The notes under the pieces are model-generated. The model did not search any database. It was not told the DNA's origin and worked only from the letters and a program-made list of their open reading frames with translations. A stretch of 64,000 nucleotides of DNA from Pseudalkalibacillus salsuginis (lineage in GTDB: Bacteria > Bacillota > Bacilli > Bacillales > Fictibacillaceae): assembly GCF_021646685.1 (NCBI RefSeq), contig NZ_JAKJHW010000003.1:62001-126000 (forward strand), given 5' to 3'. Shown in pieces: positions 51,380 to 60,546 of this stretch. Numbering within the stretch: position 1 is the first letter of the stretch; each line of letters opens with the position of its first letter. Both the position numbers and the translations under genes were made by a program.

Positions 51380-52411
51380 ATGCCAATCAATAAGGTTACG
51401 ATAGGCGATGTCGCCAAACGAGCGGGCGTTTCTAAAAGTACAGTCTCCCAATATCTTAATGAACGGTTTGATTACATGGGGGAGGAAACACGCTCGAGAA
51501 TAAAGGAAGCGATTTCGGAACTGAACTACCAACCGAATGTAGTTGCAAGGAGCCTGAAGAAGAAGAATACATCGACGATTGGAGTCATTGTGGCCAATAT
51601 CCTTCACACTTTTTCGACACAAGTGATCCGGTCGATAGAAGATGTCTGCAGTGTTGAGAATGTTTCTACGATTGTGTGCAATGCAGATGATGATCCGCAG
51701 AAAGAAAAGAAATACATCGAGACGTTGCTTGCTAAGCAAGTGGATGGTTTGATTGTATTTCCGACGAGCGGGAATATGGAAATTTACCAACGCCTGATTG
51801 ACGCGAAATTTCCGATTGTATTCATGGACCGTCTCGTTGAAGGCATAACGGTGGATACAGTTATGCTCGATAATGAAAGGGCTTCCAGGATGGCCGTAAA
51901 TCATCTCGTTCAAAACGGATACGAGCGGATCGCCATCATCACAGCATCATTGATCGAGAATGTGACCCCCCGTATCGAACGGATTGAAGGTTACAGGAAA
52001 GCACTCGAGTCCCATAAATTACCTGATCGTAAAGAATATATCAAAGCAATGGAAATTCAAGAACTGAAGAAGGGCATCAAGGAACTGTTTTCATTAGAGG
52101 AGCCGCCGCAAGCCATCATAACCGGAAACGATTTGACCTTGATGGAGTTCCTGATGTATGTCACCGAAAATGAGATCAAAATCGGCAGGGATGTCGGCTT
52201 AGTGACGATCGATGAAGTATCATTCGCGACGATCCACTCTCCGTCATTGACAACAATTGCCCAACCGACATTCGAAATGGGTACGAAGGCAGTTAACCTG
52301 TTACTCAAAAAAATTAAACAAACTGATGAAACCGAACCAGGTATTTATCGATACCCACCGTCAATAATCGCCAGAAAATCAGCTGAGAAGGAGGGGATAC
52401 TAAATGAATGA
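51380..52411 (+). CDS. LacI-family regulator of the hexuronate operon, KdgR-like
   Basis: A 343-residue repressor. ITGND and related effector-binding segments follow an N-terminal LacI helix-turn-helix (VTIGDVAKRAGVSKSTVSQ) and hinge (NYQPNVVARSLKKK). It starts at ATG 51380 (MPINKV); an in-frame ATG at 51368 lacks spacing to a ribosome binding site. It overlaps kdgK by eight bases, so it is the first gene of the operon it probably represses; the inducer may be KDG or a related acid, as for Bacillus KdgR (inference). Confidence 0.9.
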   Translation: MPINKVTIGDVAKRAGVSKSTVSQYLNERFDYMGEETRSRIKEAISELNYQPNVVARSLKKKNTSTIGVIVANILHTFSTQVIRSIEDVCSVENVSTIVCNADDDPQKEKKYIETLLAKQVDGLIVFPTSGNMEIYQRLIDAKFPIVFMDRLVEGITVDTVMLDNERASRMAVNHLVQNGYERIAIITASLIENVTPRIERIEGYRKALESHKLPDRKEYIKAMEIQELKKGIKELFSLEEPPQAIITGNDLTLMEFLMYVTENEIKIGRDVGLVTIDEVSFATIHSPSLTTIAQPTFEMGTKAVNLLLKKIKQTDETEPGIYRYPPSIIARKSAEKEGILNE

Positions 52412-53354
52412 TGTGATTACAATCGGGGATGCGATGATAACGATGGACCCAGCGACAACAGGTCCACTTCGATTTGTAGATACATATAAACGCAAAGTCG
52501 GAGGAGCAGAGCTTAACGTTGCAATCGGGTGTGCGAGACTTGGTTTGAAGACAGGGTGGATCAGCCGATTAGGGAACGATGAATTCGGCCGTTACATTTA
52601 CAATTTTACGAGAGGTGAGGGGATTGATGTTTCTGAAGTCCACTTGATGGAAGGCTATCCAACATCCTTGAACTTCAAAGAAATTCTCGAAGATGGATCA
52701 GGGAAAACCTTCTATTATCGTCAGCAATCGCCGACACTTACCTTGAAACCGGAGTCATTGGATGAATTGTATTTTAAGAAAGCGAAACTGCTTCATATTA
52801 CTGGGGTTTTCCCTGCTGTCCATGAACAGAACAGAGCGATTATCGATCATGCCGTTCGACTGGCAAAAAAATACGACCTGAAAATTTCAATGGATCCGAA
52901 CATTAGGTTAAAGCTTTGGAACAGAGAAGAAGCTCGAAAGACATTGCTTCGATGGTTGCCGGATGTCGATTATCTTCTGACAGGTGTAGACGAAGCGGAA
53001 ATCCTTTTCGGAACAGATCATATTCCGGAAATCATCAAACATGCCAAACACTACACCATTTCACACCTTTTTCTGAAGCTTGGTGAAAGTGGATCGGCTG
53101 TGTGGACACAGGAAGACTTTATGGAAGAACCGGCTCAAATCGTTCCGAAAGTAGTGGATACGGTAGGGGCTGGGGATGGATTTGACGCAGGTGTGCTTTT
53201 TGGTCTCCTGAATGACTGGGAACTGCCGAAAATACTGAAGTTTGCCAATATCATCGGTTCGATGGTCGTTACTGTGAAAGGGGATAATGAAGGACTGCCA
53301 TATTTGGAAGATGTCCTTAGGAAATTAGATGGAAAAAAAACCATTGAAAGGTGA
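52404..53354 (+). CDS. kdgK: 2-keto-3-deoxygluconate kinase
   Basis: A 316-residue PfkB-family sugar kinase. GGAELNVAIGCARLG is the N-terminal signature and VDTVGAGDGFDAGVLFG the C-terminal one with the catalytic Asp. ATG at 52404 follows GAAGGAGGGG. It phosphorylates KDG to KDPG, the substrate of the aldolase encoded downstream. The assignment as KDG kinase rests on the operon context and family. Confidence 0.9.
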   Translation: MNDVITIGDAMITMDPATTGPLRFVDTYKRKVGGAELNVAIGCARLGLKTGWISRLGNDEFGRYIYNFTRGEGIDVSEVHLMEGYPTSLNFKEILEDGSGKTFYYRQQSPTLTLKPESLDELYFKKAKLLHITGVFPAVHEQNRAIIDHAVRLAKKYDLKISMDPNIRLKLWNREEARKTLLRWLPDVDYLLTGVDEAEILFGTDHIPEIIKHAKHYTISHLFLKLGESGSAVWTQEDFMEEPAQIVPKVVDTVGAGDGFDAGVLFGLLNDWELPKILKFANIIGSMVVTVKGDNEGLPYLEDVLRKLDGKKTIER

Positions 53355-53425
53355 GCAACTGGAGATCATTGACACTGAAAAAACATCAGGTACTGCCATG
53401 ATAATGAAGGAGGTGATCCAATCTA

Positions 53426-53524
53426 TTGAAACAAATACATTTTCAAATATTTAACGAATTTCGGCAGATTACAGAGGGATTGGATGATGAACAGATCAAG
53501 CCCTCTAAAGAGGAATGGCAATAA
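53426..53524 (+). CDS. Very small ORF with a near-perfect Shine-Dalgarno (32 aa)
   Basis: TTG at 53426, preceded by AAGGAGGTGATCC (53407-53419), a full-length complement of the 16S rRNA 3' end. The product MKQIHFQIFNEFRQITEGL then DDEQIKPSKEEWQ looks like a soluble, partly helical peptide. It sits between kdgK and dctP. The spacing to the TTG is slightly long, and the codon is non-canonical, so expression is uncertain; the strong Shine-Dalgarno is the main argument. Confidence 0.45.
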   Translation: MKQIHFQIFNEFRQITEGLDDEQIKPSKEEWQ

Positions 53525-53578
53525 TCAGAACGTATTTTTAACTACTTAAAACCCTAAAAAGCATAAGGAGGATTCACA

Positions 53579-54577
53579 ATGAAAAAGTGGTTCAGTTTAT
53601 TGATGGCTTCAGTAATGGTTTTCGCTTTGGCTGCCTGCAGTGGGGCGAATGAATCTACAGATGGTTCAGAAAAAACGACAACTTGGAAATTAGGACATCT
53701 CGGAAATGAAGATCACGTTTGGCATAAAACGGCCGAAAAATTCGCAGAGCTGGTTGCTGAAAAAACAGACGGCAAATTGGAAATCAAAATTTTCCCGAAT
53801 GAACAATTAGGCGGGGAAACAGAAGTTCTTAACAGTATCGAATCTGGGACAGTCGACATGACGATATCAGGCGAAACGATGCAGAACTGGGCTCCAGAAG
53901 CCGCTCTGATGGCTGTTCCCTACGCGTTCAAAGGACAAGATCATATGAAAAAAGTGGTTGAAGGGGAAGTCGGTGCCGATATTGAAAGCGCAATCAAAGA
54001 GAAAGTAGGCGTTACACCGCTTTATTATCACATGCGTGCGCCACGTAACTTGACGTCGAATAAGCCGATTGAAACACCAGAGGATCTTAAGGGGTTCAAA
54101 ATGCGTGTGCCAAATGTTCCATTGTTCATGGATGCATGGAAAGAAGCCGGAGCCCGGCCGCAAGTTATGGATTTCAGTGAAGTGTTTACAGCGCTACAGC
54201 AAAATGTGATCGACGGACAAGAAAACCCGGTTGATCTGATTCATAGTGCAGGATTTAATGAAGTTCAAAAATATGTAAACAAAACGGAGCACGTTTATTC
54301 CTGGATCTATGTCGTAGTAGGAAACAAACAGTTTGAAGCACTGGATGAAGAGACACAAAATGCAGTGAAGGAAGCGGCTGAAGAAGCTCAAGCTTACGGC
54401 CAGGAATTGTTTGAAGAAGAAAATGCTAAATATGAGAAGGCTTTGAAAGATGAAGGCATGGAATTTGTAGAAGTAGACAAGGAAGCGTTTGCTGAGGCAA
54501 TGAAACCTGCTGTCGAGAAGAGTTTGTCTGAAGAACAGCTCAAACTATACGAAAAAATCTTAGAATCGGCTGAATGA
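53579..54577 (+). CDS. dctP: TRAP transporter solute-binding protein
   Basis: A 332-residue DctP-family lipoprotein. SVMVFALAACSGANES is the signal peptide and lipobox. KLEIKIFPNEQLGGETEVLNS and MRVPNVPLFMDAWKEAGARP are conserved DctP segments; the Arg in KMRVPN typically binds the substrate carboxylate. AAGGAGG precedes ATG. It delivers an organic acid, here most likely a hexuronate, to the DctQM permease. Confidence 0.93.
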   Translation: MKKWFSLLMASVMVFALAACSGANESTDGSEKTTTWKLGHLGNEDHVWHKTAEKFAELVAEKTDGKLEIKIFPNEQLGGETEVLNSIESGTVDMTISGETMQNWAPEAALMAVPYAFKGQDHMKKVVEGEVGADIESAIKEKVGVTPLYYHMRAPRNLTSNKPIETPEDLKGFKMRVPNVPLFMDAWKEAGARPQVMDFSEVFTALQQNVIDGQENPVDLIHSAGFNEVQKYVNKTEHVYSWIYVVVGNKQFEALDEETQNAVKEAAEEAQAYGQELFEEENAKYEKALKDEGMEFVEVDKEAFAEAMKPAVEKSLSEEQLKLYEKILESAE

Positions 54578-54694
54578 TCATCATAAGGTTGGCTCATCTG
54601 TGACTCACCTTCCTGTTTTTCAATAGGAGAAGCAGGGGTTTTATATGATGCAATGAGCCAGCCACATTCAATAATTAGAAAAGGAGAGAGCTGT

Positions 54695-55174
54695 ATGCTA
54701 GCCGTTAAGATTATGAGTCGCATCCTGAAACTTTTGACTATCCTTTCATTTTCTGCCCTTATCGTGGTTGTTCTGATGCAAGTGACCGGGAGGTATACCC
54801 CGGTAACCTTCGTATGGACAGAAGAGCTCTCTCGTTTTCTATTTATCTTTTCAATTGCCTTTGCGGCACCTGTTGCGATGGAAAAACGAGAATACGTGAG
54901 GGTTGACCTGCTGATAAGCATTTTACCTGAAAAAATAAGAAGGTATTATGATGCCTTGATTTATCTTGTGTTAGGTATTTTTTCGGCTTCGATGATCAAT
55001 TATGCCTACCAATTTTCATTGGCCGGACAGAACCAATCTTCGGCAACCTTGACGGTCAAGATGTTTTACATTTATTCAAGCATGACGATTATCTTCATTT
55101 TTTTAGCATTATACAGTTTCCTGAACATCTATCATGTCATTAAGCAGAATAGCGAAAAGGGTGTAGAACAATGA
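54695..55174 (+). CDS. dctQ: TRAP transporter small permease
   Basis: A 159-residue membrane protein with four helices. FVWTEELSRFLFIFSIAFAAP is the DctQ signature (WTEE-x-x-R). ATG at 54695 follows AAAGGAGAGAGCTGT; codons before it are not supported. Its stop overlaps the dctM start (ATGA). Confidence 0.92.
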   Translation: MLAVKIMSRILKLLTILSFSALIVVVLMQVTGRYTPVTFVWTEELSRFLFIFSIAFAAPVAMEKREYVRVDLLISILPEKIRRYYDALIYLVLGIFSASMINYAYQFSLAGQNQSSATLTVKMFYIYSSMTIIFIFLALYSFLNIYHVIKQNSEKGVEQ

Positions 55175-56445
55175 TGGCACTGATCCTTTTTATATCATTC
55201 ATCGTCCTTATTTTCCTTGGGATACCGATCGCCTTCAGTTTGGGGATATCCTCACTGATCTATATTCTAATGGTTGATATTCCGCTCAGCATCGTTCCTC
55301 AAAAGATGTTCGAGGGCATCAATTCATTCGTCCTGCTATGTATTCCTGGGTTCATTTTAGCCGGTAACCTGATGAATGCTGGAGGAATCACCGAAAGGAT
55401 CATCGCCTTTACCAATAACCTTATCGGGCATATCCGTGGCGGGCTTGGACTTGCGAATGTAGGGTCTTCCATGGGATTTGCCGGCATATCCGGAACAGCC
55501 CTCGCGGATACGGCAAGTATTGGGTCGGTATTGATTCCGGCTATGAAAAAAGAGGGATATGACGCCCCGTTTTCTGTGGCAGTGACGTCGTCCTCTTCGA
55601 CAATCGGGCCGATTATCCCGCCGTCATTGCCGATGATCATTGTCGGTACTTTAGCAACCGTTTCAATCGGTGATCTGTTTTTAGCAGGGACGATTCCCGG
55701 CATTTTATTAGGGATCGGACTGATGATCGTCACGTATTTCATTTCGGTTAAACGTAAGTATCCAAAAGGGGAGCGCCAAAAACTGACGACGATTATAAAG
55801 TCGTTCTGGGGTGCGTTCTGGGCATTGATGATGACGCTGGTCATCCTATTCGGCATCCTGAGTGGTTATTTTACACCGACTGAGGCTTCCATCGTAGCTG
55901 TCGTATATGCGTTGTTAGTCGGAATGTTCATCTACAGAGATTTGAAGGTCCATCAGCTGCCTAAGATCCTGCTGGATTCCATGGTTAGTACGGCTGGAAT
56001 CATGGTCCTTGTCGGGTTTGCCAATCTTTTCGGATGGGTACTTGTCAGTGAACAAATCCCTCAATTGGTTGCGGATACGATTCTATCAATCTCTGAAAAT
56101 CCGATCGTGGTCATTTTACTGTTGAATCTATTGCTTCTGTTCGTGGGGACGTTCATGGAGACGATTGCAGCCCTCGTCATCCTATTTCCTGTATTGATGC
56201 CAGTTGCGATCCAGGTTGGCATGGATCCAGTCCATTTCGGTGTCATGATGGTATTGAATCTGATGATCGGCCTTTCAACACCGCCAGTCGGGGTCTGCTT
56301 GTTTGTCGCATCCAGCATCGGGAAAGTATCGATCGGAAGAGCATCCGTCGCCTTGCTGCCGTTTTTAGGCGTAAGTCTCGTCGTCCTGTTGCTCGTCAGT
56401 TTCGTACCTCAATTAACAATGTATCTGCCAAGTCTATTTGATTAG
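55171..56445 (+). CDS. dctM: TRAP transporter large permease
   Basis: A 424-residue DctM-family protein with about 12 hydrophobic segments. GIPIAFSLGISSLIYI, SSSTIGPIIPPSLPMIIVG and MMVLNLMIGLSTPPVGVCLF are the conserved family blocks. It forms the transport core with DctQ, using the Na+ gradient. The start ATG overlaps the dctQ stop. Confidence 0.95.
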   Translation: MMALILFISFIVLIFLGIPIAFSLGISSLIYILMVDIPLSIVPQKMFEGINSFVLLCIPGFILAGNLMNAGGITERIIAFTNNLIGHIRGGLGLANVGSSMGFAGISGTALADTASIGSVLIPAMKKEGYDAPFSVAVTSSSSTIGPIIPPSLPMIIVGTLATVSIGDLFLAGTIPGILLGIGLMIVTYFISVKRKYPKGERQKLTTIIKSFWGAFWALMMTLVILFGILSGYFTPTEASIVAVVYALLVGMFIYRDLKVHQLPKILLDSMVSTAGIMVLVGFANLFGWVLVSEQIPQLVADTILSISENPIVVILLLNLLLLFVGTFMETIAALVILFPVLMPVAIQVGMDPVHFGVMMVLNLMIGLSTPPVGVCLFVASSIGKVSIGRASVALLPFLGVSLVVLLLVSFVPQLTMYLPSLFD

Positions 56446-56466
56446 GAAAAAATAGGGGGAGAGATC

Positions 56467-57483
56467 ATGAAAGCCATCCAGGTTTCAGAACCAGGCAATA
56501 TCAGTGTAGTAGAAGTTGAAGAACCTAAACTGGAAGGGTCAAATCAAGTAAAAATTCGGATGAGGGCGATGGGGATATGCGGATCGGATATGCACATCCT
56601 CCATGGCGAAAATCCATTTGCATCTTATCCTCGGATCATCGGTCATGAAGTAGCCGGTGAGGTGATGGAGGTTGGCAGTTCTGTTTCGAGAGTCGCTGTT
56701 GGCGATAAAGTCGTTGTCGAACCGATGACATCTTGCGGAAAATGTTATGCTTGCAGACAAGGCAGACCGAATGTATGTGAAAATGTTGAAGTTTATGGCG
56801 TTCATCGGGAAGGCGGCGGAAGGGAAGTCATAGTCATTCCTGAAGACCTTGTCCATAAGGTCGATGACAGACTGGACTGGTCCGAAATCGCATTGATCGA
56901 GCCATTTACAATAGGGGCACAGTCCGTTTACCGCGGTGATGTGAAAGAAGGCGATGTTGTCTTTATCATAGGTGCAGGGCCGATCGGTTTATGCTGTTTG
57001 AAAGTAGCGAAGGAAGCCGGGGCGATGGTAGCGATTTCTGATTTCAATGAAGAGCGATTGGTCTTTGCTGAAAAGTGGGGAGCGGATTTCACCGTCAATC
57101 CAGGTGCCAGCAATGTGAAACAACTGATCATGGAATGGACAGAAGGCATGGGGGCCAATGTTGTCATCGATGCGGTCGGGCTCCCGCAAACAGTTGAACA
57201 GGCAATCGAAGTGACATCGGTTGCGGCACGGGTTGTACTGCTAGGCTTTCATGGTTCACCATCACAAATATCCCAGGTGGACATTACAAAAAAAGAACTG
57301 ACGATCTGCGGTTCACGCTTACAAACGGATCGCTTCCCTATCGTCGTCGATCTCTTCAATTCCATGAAGTTCGATGTGAAGGATCTTGTCAGTCATGAGT
57401 TTCCTATCGAAGAAACCGAAAAAGCATTCAAATTGATGGAATCCCCCCCATCCTCAGTCCGTAAAGTCGTCATCAAGCTGTAA
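56467..57483 (+). CDS. Zinc-dependent alcohol dehydrogenase (YjmD-like)
   Basis: A 338-residue medium-chain dehydrogenase. GHEVAGEVMEVG contains the catalytic-zinc ligand region, preceded by MGICGSD (Cys) ; CGKCYACRQGRPNVC binds the structural zinc; VVFIIGAGPIGLCCLKVA binds NAD. ATG at 56467 follows GGGGGAGAGATC. It resembles YjmD of the Bacillus exu/uxu locus. A role in oxidising or reducing a sugar acid or alditol is likely but not proven. Confidence 0.9.
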   Translation: MKAIQVSEPGNISVVEVEEPKLEGSNQVKIRMRAMGICGSDMHILHGENPFASYPRIIGHEVAGEVMEVGSSVSRVAVGDKVVVEPMTSCGKCYACRQGRPNVCENVEVYGVHREGGGREVIVIPEDLVHKVDDRLDWSEIALIEPFTIGAQSVYRGDVKEGDVVFIIGAGPIGLCCLKVAKEAGAMVAISDFNEERLVFAEKWGADFTVNPGASNVKQLIMEWTEGMGANVVIDAVGLPQTVEQAIEVTSVAARVVLLGFHGSPSQISQVDITKKELTICGSRLQTDRFPIVVDLFNSMKFDVKDLVSHEFPIEETEKAFKLMESPPSSVRKVVIKL

Positions 57484-57499
57484 GTCGGTGCCTTCAGTT

Positions 57500-57612
57500 G
57501 GTGCCAGGCACCATTCAGAAAGCCTTACAGGAGAAGGGATCCAAAATGGTGCCTGGCACCGAATGCCAGCCCTAGAGCCGCAACGGTTCTCAAACGGTGC
57601 CTGGTACAGCGA
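57500..57612. repeat. GGTGCCTGGCACC palindrome copies
   Basis: GGTGCCAGGCACC (57500-57512) and GGTGCCTGGCACC (57548-57560) are near-complete palindromes, and a decayed GGTGCCTGGTAC follows at 57596-57607. This motif recurs in many Bacillus genomes, function unknown. It lies between the Zn-ADH gene and kdgA. Confidence 0.75.
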
Positions 57613-57645
57613 TGGTACAGTTGATCATTTAAGGAGGTTTTGCTT

Positions 57646-58257
57646 ATGAAGCATTCTATTTTGGCGGAGATTTCGGATTCTAAAGTTGTGGCTGTCATTC
57701 GTGGTCAAAATCCGGAGGAGGCGGTTCAATTATCAAAAGGGGCGATAGAAGGCGGAATCCGTGCGATCGAGTTGACGTATACCACCCCTCAGGTTGACGA
57801 TGTTTTCCGGCAATTACGAAATGAAGATGTCCTATTGGGCGCTGGATCGGTTCTGGATCCGGAAACAGCACTCCATGCTATTTTATTGGGTGCCAAGTTT
57901 ATCGTCAGTCCACATTTCAATAAAGGAATCGCCATTTTATGCAACAGACATGGTATTCCGTACATGCCAGGATGTATGACGATCCGGGAAATGGTTGAAG
58001 CATTGGAAGCGGGATGCGATGTACTTAAACTTTTCCCGGCGAACCAGTTCGATCCATCATTCATCCGGTCGGTAAACGGACCGTTGCCGCATGCCCGTCT
58101 CATGCCTACTGGAGGAATCAATCTGGATAATATAGAGGATTGGCTCGAAGCGGGAGCTGTGGCATGTGGGATCGGCAGTGATTTGAATAAAGAGTATCAA
58201 CAGGGTGGTTTTGATGCTGTCGTGAAGCTTAGTGAAAAATATGCAAATAAATGCTGA
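57646..58257 (+). CDS. kdgA: KDPG / 4-hydroxy-2-oxoglutarate aldolase
   Basis: A 203-residue class I aldolase. KVVAVIRGQNPEEAVQLSKG and GIRAIELTYTTP carry the active-site Glu (IELT); GAKFIVSPHF precedes the Schiff-base Lys in CDVLKLFPANQF; LMPTGGINLDN is the phosphate-binding loop. ATG at 57646 follows AAGGAGG. It splits KDPG into pyruvate and glyceraldehyde-3-phosphate. Confidence 0.93.
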   Translation: MKHSILAEISDSKVVAVIRGQNPEEAVQLSKGAIEGGIRAIELTYTTPQVDDVFRQLRNEDVLLGAGSVLDPETALHAILLGAKFIVSPHFNKGIAILCNRHGIPYMPGCMTIREMVEALEAGCDVLKLFPANQFDPSFIRSVNGPLPHARLMPTGGINLDNIEDWLEAGAVACGIGSDLNKEYQQGGFDAVVKLSEKYANKC

Positions 58258-58275
58258 ACACAGAGGAGGCCAGTC

Positions 58276-59364
58276 ATGAACATCACATTTCGCTGGTATG
58301 GCCGGGACAATGATACGGTCACCCTGGATCAGGTGAAACAGATTCCAGGAGTGAAAGGGATCGTTTGGGCTTTACATAAAGTTCCGGTAGGAGAAGTATG
58401 GAAGAAGGAAGATATCCTTGCTGAAACAGAATACATCCAGTCATTCGGATTTCATACGGATGTCGTAGAAAGTGTAAACGTCCATGAATCGATCAAGTTA
58501 GGTGACAAGGACTGTTCCAGGTACATTGAAAACTACAAAGAAACGATCCGAAACCTTGCTGAAGCCGGGGTGAAAGTCATCTGCTACAATTTCATGCCGA
58601 TCTTTGATTGGACGCGCACTGAAATGTTCCACCCATTAGAAGATGGGTCGACAGCGTTATTTTATGAAAAAGAAAAAGTAGAACATTTGGATCCGAAAGA
58701 TCTTTTACAAACCGTCTCTGAAGCATCTGACCTGACATTACCTGGCTGGGAACCTGAAAAAATGGAACACATTTCTGATTTGTTCGATGCTTATAAGGAT
58801 GTGGATGAAGAACAACTATGGAGGAACCTGGAGCACTTTCTTAAGGAAATCTTGCCAGTTGCAGAGGCAAACGGAATAAAAATGGCGATCCATCCGGATG
58901 ATCCACCGTGGTCTATTTTCGGATTGCCTCGAATCATCACAGGTGAAGCAAGCTATGAAAGACTGCTGAAGATTTCGGATTCACCATCCAATGGTTTTAC
59001 AATGTGTACTGGTTCAATGGGTGCGAACCCTGCAAACGATATGGTCCAAGTGGCGAGGAAATATGCTGGGCGTGCACCTTTTTCACATATTCGCAATGTG
59101 AAAATCTTTGAGAACGGGGATTTTACAGAAACCTCCCATTACACACAGGATGGTTCAATTGACATTAAAGGTGTCGTTGAAGAATTGAGCAGGCAAAATT
59201 ATGATGGGTATATGAGACCGGATCACGGCCGCCATATATGGGGTGAGAAATGCAGGCCAGGTTATGGGCTATATGACCGCGCTTTAGGGATCATGTATTT
59301 GCTCGGACTATGGGATGCTTACCGATCAGAGAGAAAGGATGAGGAAATTGATTCCCAAACATGA
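58276..59364 (+). CDS. uxuA: Mannonate dehydratase
   Basis: A 362-residue UxuA-family TIM-barrel enzyme. GVKGIVWALHKVPVGEVW near the N-terminus, YNFMPIFDWTRTE and MAIHPDDPPWSIFGLPR are strongly conserved and include metal ligands (His, Cys in MCTGSMG, Asp in RPDHGRH). It converts mannonate to 2-keto-3-deoxygluconate. GAGGAGGCCAGTC precedes ATG, 19 bases after kdgA. Confidence 0.95.
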   Translation: MNITFRWYGRDNDTVTLDQVKQIPGVKGIVWALHKVPVGEVWKKEDILAETEYIQSFGFHTDVVESVNVHESIKLGDKDCSRYIENYKETIRNLAEAGVKVICYNFMPIFDWTRTEMFHPLEDGSTALFYEKEKVEHLDPKDLLQTVSEASDLTLPGWEPEKMEHISDLFDAYKDVDEEQLWRNLEHFLKEILPVAEANGIKMAIHPDDPPWSIFGLPRIITGEASYERLLKISDSPSNGFTMCTGSMGANPANDMVQVARKYAGRAPFSHIRNVKIFENGDFTETSHYTQDGSIDIKGVVEELSRQNYDGYMRPDHGRHIWGEKCRPGYGLYDRALGIMYLLGLWDAYRSERKDEEIDSQT

Positions 59365-60184
59365 AAACTTACAAGATAGGGTAGCCGTCATTACTGGTGG
59401 AAGTGGAGTGCTATGTTCCAGGATGGCGAAAGAACTATCACGCCACGGTGTAAAAGTAGCAATCTTGAATCGAACAGCTGAAAAAGGACAAAAAGTAGCC
59501 GATGAAATCCGCCAATCTGGGGGGACTGCCATCTCAATCGCAACTGATGTATTAGAGCGGTCGTCTCTAGAGAGTGCAAGAGAGGAAATCATAAAGACAT
59601 TCGGCCGTATCGATCTTTTGATCAATGGTGCAGGCGGAAACCATCCTGACGCCATCACAGATTCAGAAAAATATGAGGACGACGAAGAGGAAAAATCGTT
59701 TTTCGATCTGGACGAGAACGGATTCAAAAGCGTCTTCGACAGTAATTTCGTTGGATCATTCCTTGCTAGCCAGGTATTCGGCAAGGCACTTTTGAAGGCG
59801 GAAGCTCCTGCAATCCTGAATATCTCTTCGATGAGCGCCTACTCACCTATGACGAAGGTTCCTGCTTATAGCGCAGCAAAAGCTTCCATCAACAACTTCA
59901 CTATGTGGATGGCCGTACATTTTGCTGAAGCAGGGTTAAGAGTGAATGCGATCGCACCAGGCTTTTTCTTGACAACTCAAAACAAAAATCTACTACTTAA
60001 AGAGGATGGCAGTCATACGGCAAGGTCAGAGAAAATCATAACTAGTACACCGATGAAGCGGTTTGGGAAACCCGAAGACCTGCTTGGGACGATGTTATGG
60101 CTTGCAGATGAATCCTATTCAAGCTTTGTAACAGGTGTCACCGTTCCGGTAGACGGCGGTTTCATGGCATATTCAGGAGTCTGA
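59339..60184 (+). CDS. SDR-family mannonate oxidoreductase (UxuB/YjmF-like)
   Basis: About 281 residues. VAVITGGSGVLCSRMAKEL is the cofactor-binding motif with the 'GVLC' that marks the mannonate-oxidoreductase-like SDRs; ISSMSAYSPM and YSAAKASINNF give the catalytic Ser and Y-x-x-x-K. It reduces fructuronate to mannonate. The start is uncertain: ATG 59339 (MRKLIPKHENLQ) fits homologues best, ATG 59315 is also in frame; both lie within the uxuA 3' end, so translation is coupled. The glucuronate isomerase gene uxaC is not in view. Confidence 0.88.
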   Translation: MRKLIPKHENLQDRVAVITGGSGVLCSRMAKELSRHGVKVAILNRTAEKGQKVADEIRQSGGTAISIATDVLERSSLESAREEIIKTFGRIDLLINGAGGNHPDAITDSEKYEDDEEEKSFFDLDENGFKSVFDSNFVGSFLASQVFGKALLKAEAPAILNISSMSAYSPMTKVPAYSAAKASINNFTMWMAVHFAEAGLRVNAIAPGFFLTTQNKNLLLKEDGSHTARSEKIITSTPMKRFGKPEDLLGTMLWLADESYSSFVTGVTVPVDGGFMAYSGV

Positions 60185-60240
60185 TTGATTAAGAAGCACT
60201 CTCGTTGATATTAAAGAGCTCCGTTTTGGGGTTCATAACT

Positions 60241-60293
60241 AAAAAATGACATTAGAAATGTCCCGTGAATTGCACGGGACATTTCTAATGTCA
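60241..60293 (-). terminator. Strong terminator hairpin facing the minus strand
   Basis: The 21 bases at 60247-60267 are the exact reverse complement of 60273-60293 with a five-base loop. On the minus strand the hairpin runs into TTTTTTAGTT, so it can end transcripts from the regulator gene at 60547. It may also block the plus strand after the hexuronate operon. Confidence 0.8.
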
Positions 60294-60546
60294 AGGGTTA
60301 AGAAACATTTAATAAGCAAATGACAGAATAATTGACACGCCGGTTTCATTCGTACAATCGTTATTGTACAATCCAAAGAGTTTGTCAAAATGAGTACCGG
60401 TTTTGATGACGTTTTTGATGTCATTATTTCTTTGACAGTTCTTTTCTTGTGGTAAAATAAGGATATATAATCGAGTTTTGCTATTCCATTAAAGGTCCAG
60501 ATTGTTTAATAATAGAAGGGATATTCGTACGAAATTCTTCTCAATG

